From Ptiloglossa arizonensis (Eukaryota; Arthropoda; Insecta; Hymenoptera; Colletidae), in the NCBI RefSeq assembly GCF_051014685.1, contig NW_027478528.1, positions 124,001 through 188,000 of the forward strand: DNA of 64,000 bases, in the 5' to 3' direction. Under the pieces are notes generated by a model. It saw only the letters and a list, made by a program, of their open reading frames with translations, was not told where the DNA came from and ran no database searches. This document shows positions 62,305-64,000 of this stretch, in pieces. Made by a program: the position numbers and the translations under genes. Every line of letters begins with the position of its first letter. The first letter of the stretch is position 1.

Positions 62305-64000
62305 AATGTTTGAGAAGGCAAAAAATTGTTCGCTATTCTGCTGCTTCAAACGCTTGACCAGAATGGCCTAGGGAAAAAATACAAATACCGTTGTAATCGG
62401 GCGAGTTTCTACTTTCAGATGCAATAGGAATTTTTGGGTTAGGTCAATCCGTTCGCGAGATATGGGAGCTTGAAGCCAAGAAATGGTTGAGAAGGCAAAA
62501 AATTTTTCGCAATTCTGCTGCTCCAAACGCTTAACCAGAATGGCCTAGGGAAAAAATACATATACCGTTGTAATCGGGTGAGTTTCTACTTTCAGATGCC
62601 ATAGGAATTTTTGGGTTAGGTCAATCCGTTCGCGAAATATGGGAGTTTGAAGCCAAGAAATGGTTGAGAAGGCAAGAAATTTTTCGCAATTCTGCTGCTC
62701 CAAACGCTTAACCAGAATGGCCTAGGGAAAAAATACACATACCGTTGTGATCGGGCGAGTTTCTACTTTCAGATGCAATAGGAGTTTTTGGGTTAGGTCA
62801 ATCCGTTCGCGAGATATGGGACTTTGAAGCCAAGAAATGGTTGTGAAGGCAAAAAATTTTTCGCAATTCTGCTGCTCTAAACGCTTAACCAGAATGGCCT
62901 AGGGAAAAAATACAAATACCGTTGTAATCGGGCGAGTTTCTACTTTCAGATGCAATAGGAATTTTTGGGTTAGGTCAATCCGTTCGCGAGATATGGGAGT
63001 TTGAAGCCAAGAAATGGTAGAGAAGGCAAAAAATTTTTCGCAATTCTGCTGCTCCGAACGGTTAACCAGAATGGCCTAGGGAAAAAATACACATAGCGTT
63101 GTAATCGTGCGAGTTTCCACTTTCAGACGCAACAGGAATTTTTGGGTTAGGTCAATCCGTTCGCGAGATATGGGAGTTTGAAGACAAGAAATGGTTGAGA
63201 AGGCAAAAAATTTTTCGCAATTCTGCTGCTCCGAACGCTTAACCAGAATGGCCTAGGGAAAAAATACACATAGCGTTGTAATCGTGCGAGTTTCTACTTT
63301 CAGACGCAACAGGAATTTTTGGGTTAAGTCAATCCGTTCGCGAGATATGGGAGTTTGAAGCCAAGAAATGGTTGAGAAAGCAAAAAATTTTTCGCAATTC
63401 TGCTGCTCCAAACGCTTAACCAGAATGGCCTAGGGAAAAAATACACATACCGTTGTAATCGGGCGAGTTTCTACTTTCAGATGCAATAGGAATTTTTGGG
63501 TTAGGTCAATCCGTTCGCGAGATATGGGAGTTTGAAGCCAAGAAATGGTAGAGAAGGCAAAAAATTTTTCACAATTCTGCTGCTCCAAACGCTTAACCAG
63601 AATGGCCTAGGGAAAAAATACACATACCGTTGTAATCGGTCGAGTTTCTACTTTCGGATGCAATAGGAATTTTTGGGTTAGGTCAATCCGTTCGCGAGAT
63701 ATGGGAGTTTGAAGACAAGAAATGGTTGAGAAGGCAAAAAATTATTCGCAATTCTGCTGCTCCAAACGCTTAACCAGAATTGCCTAGGGGAAAAATACAC
63801 ATACCGTTGTAATCGGGCGAGTTTCTACTTTCAGATGCAATAGGAATTTTTGGGTTAGGTCAATCCGTTCGCGAGATATGGGAGTTTGAAGCCAAGAAAT
63901 GGTTGAGAAGGCAAAAAATTATTCGCAATTCTGCTGCTCCAAACGCTTAACCAGAATTGCCTAGGGGAAAAATACACATACCGTTGTAATCGGGCGAGTT
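62305..64000 (+). repeat. Monomeric satellite tail without higher-order pattern
   Basis: Nine complete monomers and one partial one, each close to the plain consensus but with private substitutions, such as GTTGTGAAGG, ATCGTGCGAG, CTCCGAACGG, GATGCCATAGG, ATCGGTCGAG and TTTCGGATGC. The A-to-I order is absent. Only neighbours resemble each other: 63013 and 63190 share CTCCGAACG, CATAGCG and ATCGTGCG; 63721 and 63898 share ATTATTCGC and CTAGGGG. Decay of HOR order and rising private mutation is typical of an array edge; the actual boundary is not in the window. Confidence 0.88.

Larger units (their letters stand above)
1..64000 (+). repeat. 177-bp satellite array with higher-order structure, filling the window
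   Basis: Every stretch read aligns to one 177-bp monomer in the same orientation. I set monomer position 1 at AATGGTTGAG (bases 1, 178, 355 and so on). The register returns exactly at base 63898 (361 x 177), because the six single-base indels seen cancel out. The consensus has about 32 C and 43 G per 177 bp (42% GC) and 8 CpG. Landmarks are an A6T5 tract (16-26), CCTAGG (63-68), A6 (70-75), a CENP-B-box-like motif (83-97), T5 (127-131) and TCGCGA (149-154). Monomer types differ by shared diagnostic substitutions that recur in fixed order, usually every nine monomers (1593 bp). This is a eukaryotic satellite; a centromeric or pericentromeric role is inferred, not shown. No unique sequence or transposon interrupts it. 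Confidence 0.98.

Noticed and set aside
1..64000. CRISPR array (regular repeats)
   Set aside because: There are no short repeats separated by unique spacers; the whole 177-bp unit repeats, and no cas gene is present.
1..64000. Tandem copies of a known centromere satellite (human alpha satellite, Arabidopsis CEN180, Brassica CentBr)
   Set aside because: The unit length is similar, but beyond the CENP-B-box-like stretch I recognise no sequence similarity to these families. The length range is common to many unrelated satellites.
1..64000. Transposon insertion or strand switch inside the array
   Set aside because: The monomer register and orientation could be followed throughout; no segment of foreign sequence and no inverted junction was found.

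Overview
The whole 64-kb window is one uninterrupted satellite DNA array. A 177-bp monomer is repeated head to tail on one strand about 361.6 times: 361 complete monomers and a 103-bp partial one, counting from base 1. I found no gene, RNA gene, mobile element, inverted junction or unique sequence. The monomer is about 42% GC. Open reading frames on either strand arise because 177 is divisible by 3; they are not genes. The organism must be a eukaryote, most likely with little CpG methylation (CpG is at about its expected frequency, which fits many invertebrates better than vertebrates or most plants), but I do not recognise the satellite family and cannot name a species. A centromeric or pericentromeric location is an inference.

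The monomers form a higher-order repeat (HOR). I assign letters to monomer types by diagnostic bases. The left end carries the 9-monomer unit A-B-C-D-E-F-G-H-I (1593 bp; 1-1593 and 1594-3186, with only two differences seen between them). From about 7.6 kb, and dominantly from 19 to 48 kb, the unit is A-B-C-D-E-J-K-H'-I, again nine monomers, with F-G replaced by J-K and a variant H. Between 3.2 and 19 kb unit length varies (12, 13, 14, 23, 16 and 12 monomers) through hybrid monomers and internal duplications. From 48 to 61.5 kb, 10-, 17- and 20-monomer units bring the F/G-type module back, and a 5.6-kb block is repeated at an offset of exactly 8319 bp (47 monomers). From about 62.3 kb to the end the order dissolves into single, privately mutated monomers, as expected near an array edge.

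A-monomer starts lie at 1, 1594, 3187, 5311, 7611, 10089, 14160, 16991, 19115, 20708, 21593, 23186, 25133, 26726, 28142, 29735, 30266, 31859, 33452, 34868, 36461, 38054, 39647, 41240, 42833, 45134, 46729, 48322, 50092, 53101, 56641, 58411 and 61420. Spacings in monomers are 9,9,12,13,14,23,16,12,9,5,9,11,9,8,9,3,9,9,8,9,9,9,9,9,13,9,9,10,17,20,10,17.

The most interesting signal is a CENP-B-box-like motif at monomer positions 83-97. It matches 7 of 9 essential bases of the mammalian box in most monomer types and 8 of 9 in type B, which normally occurs once per HOR. This suggests a centromere-type satellite, but it needs statistical and experimental testing.
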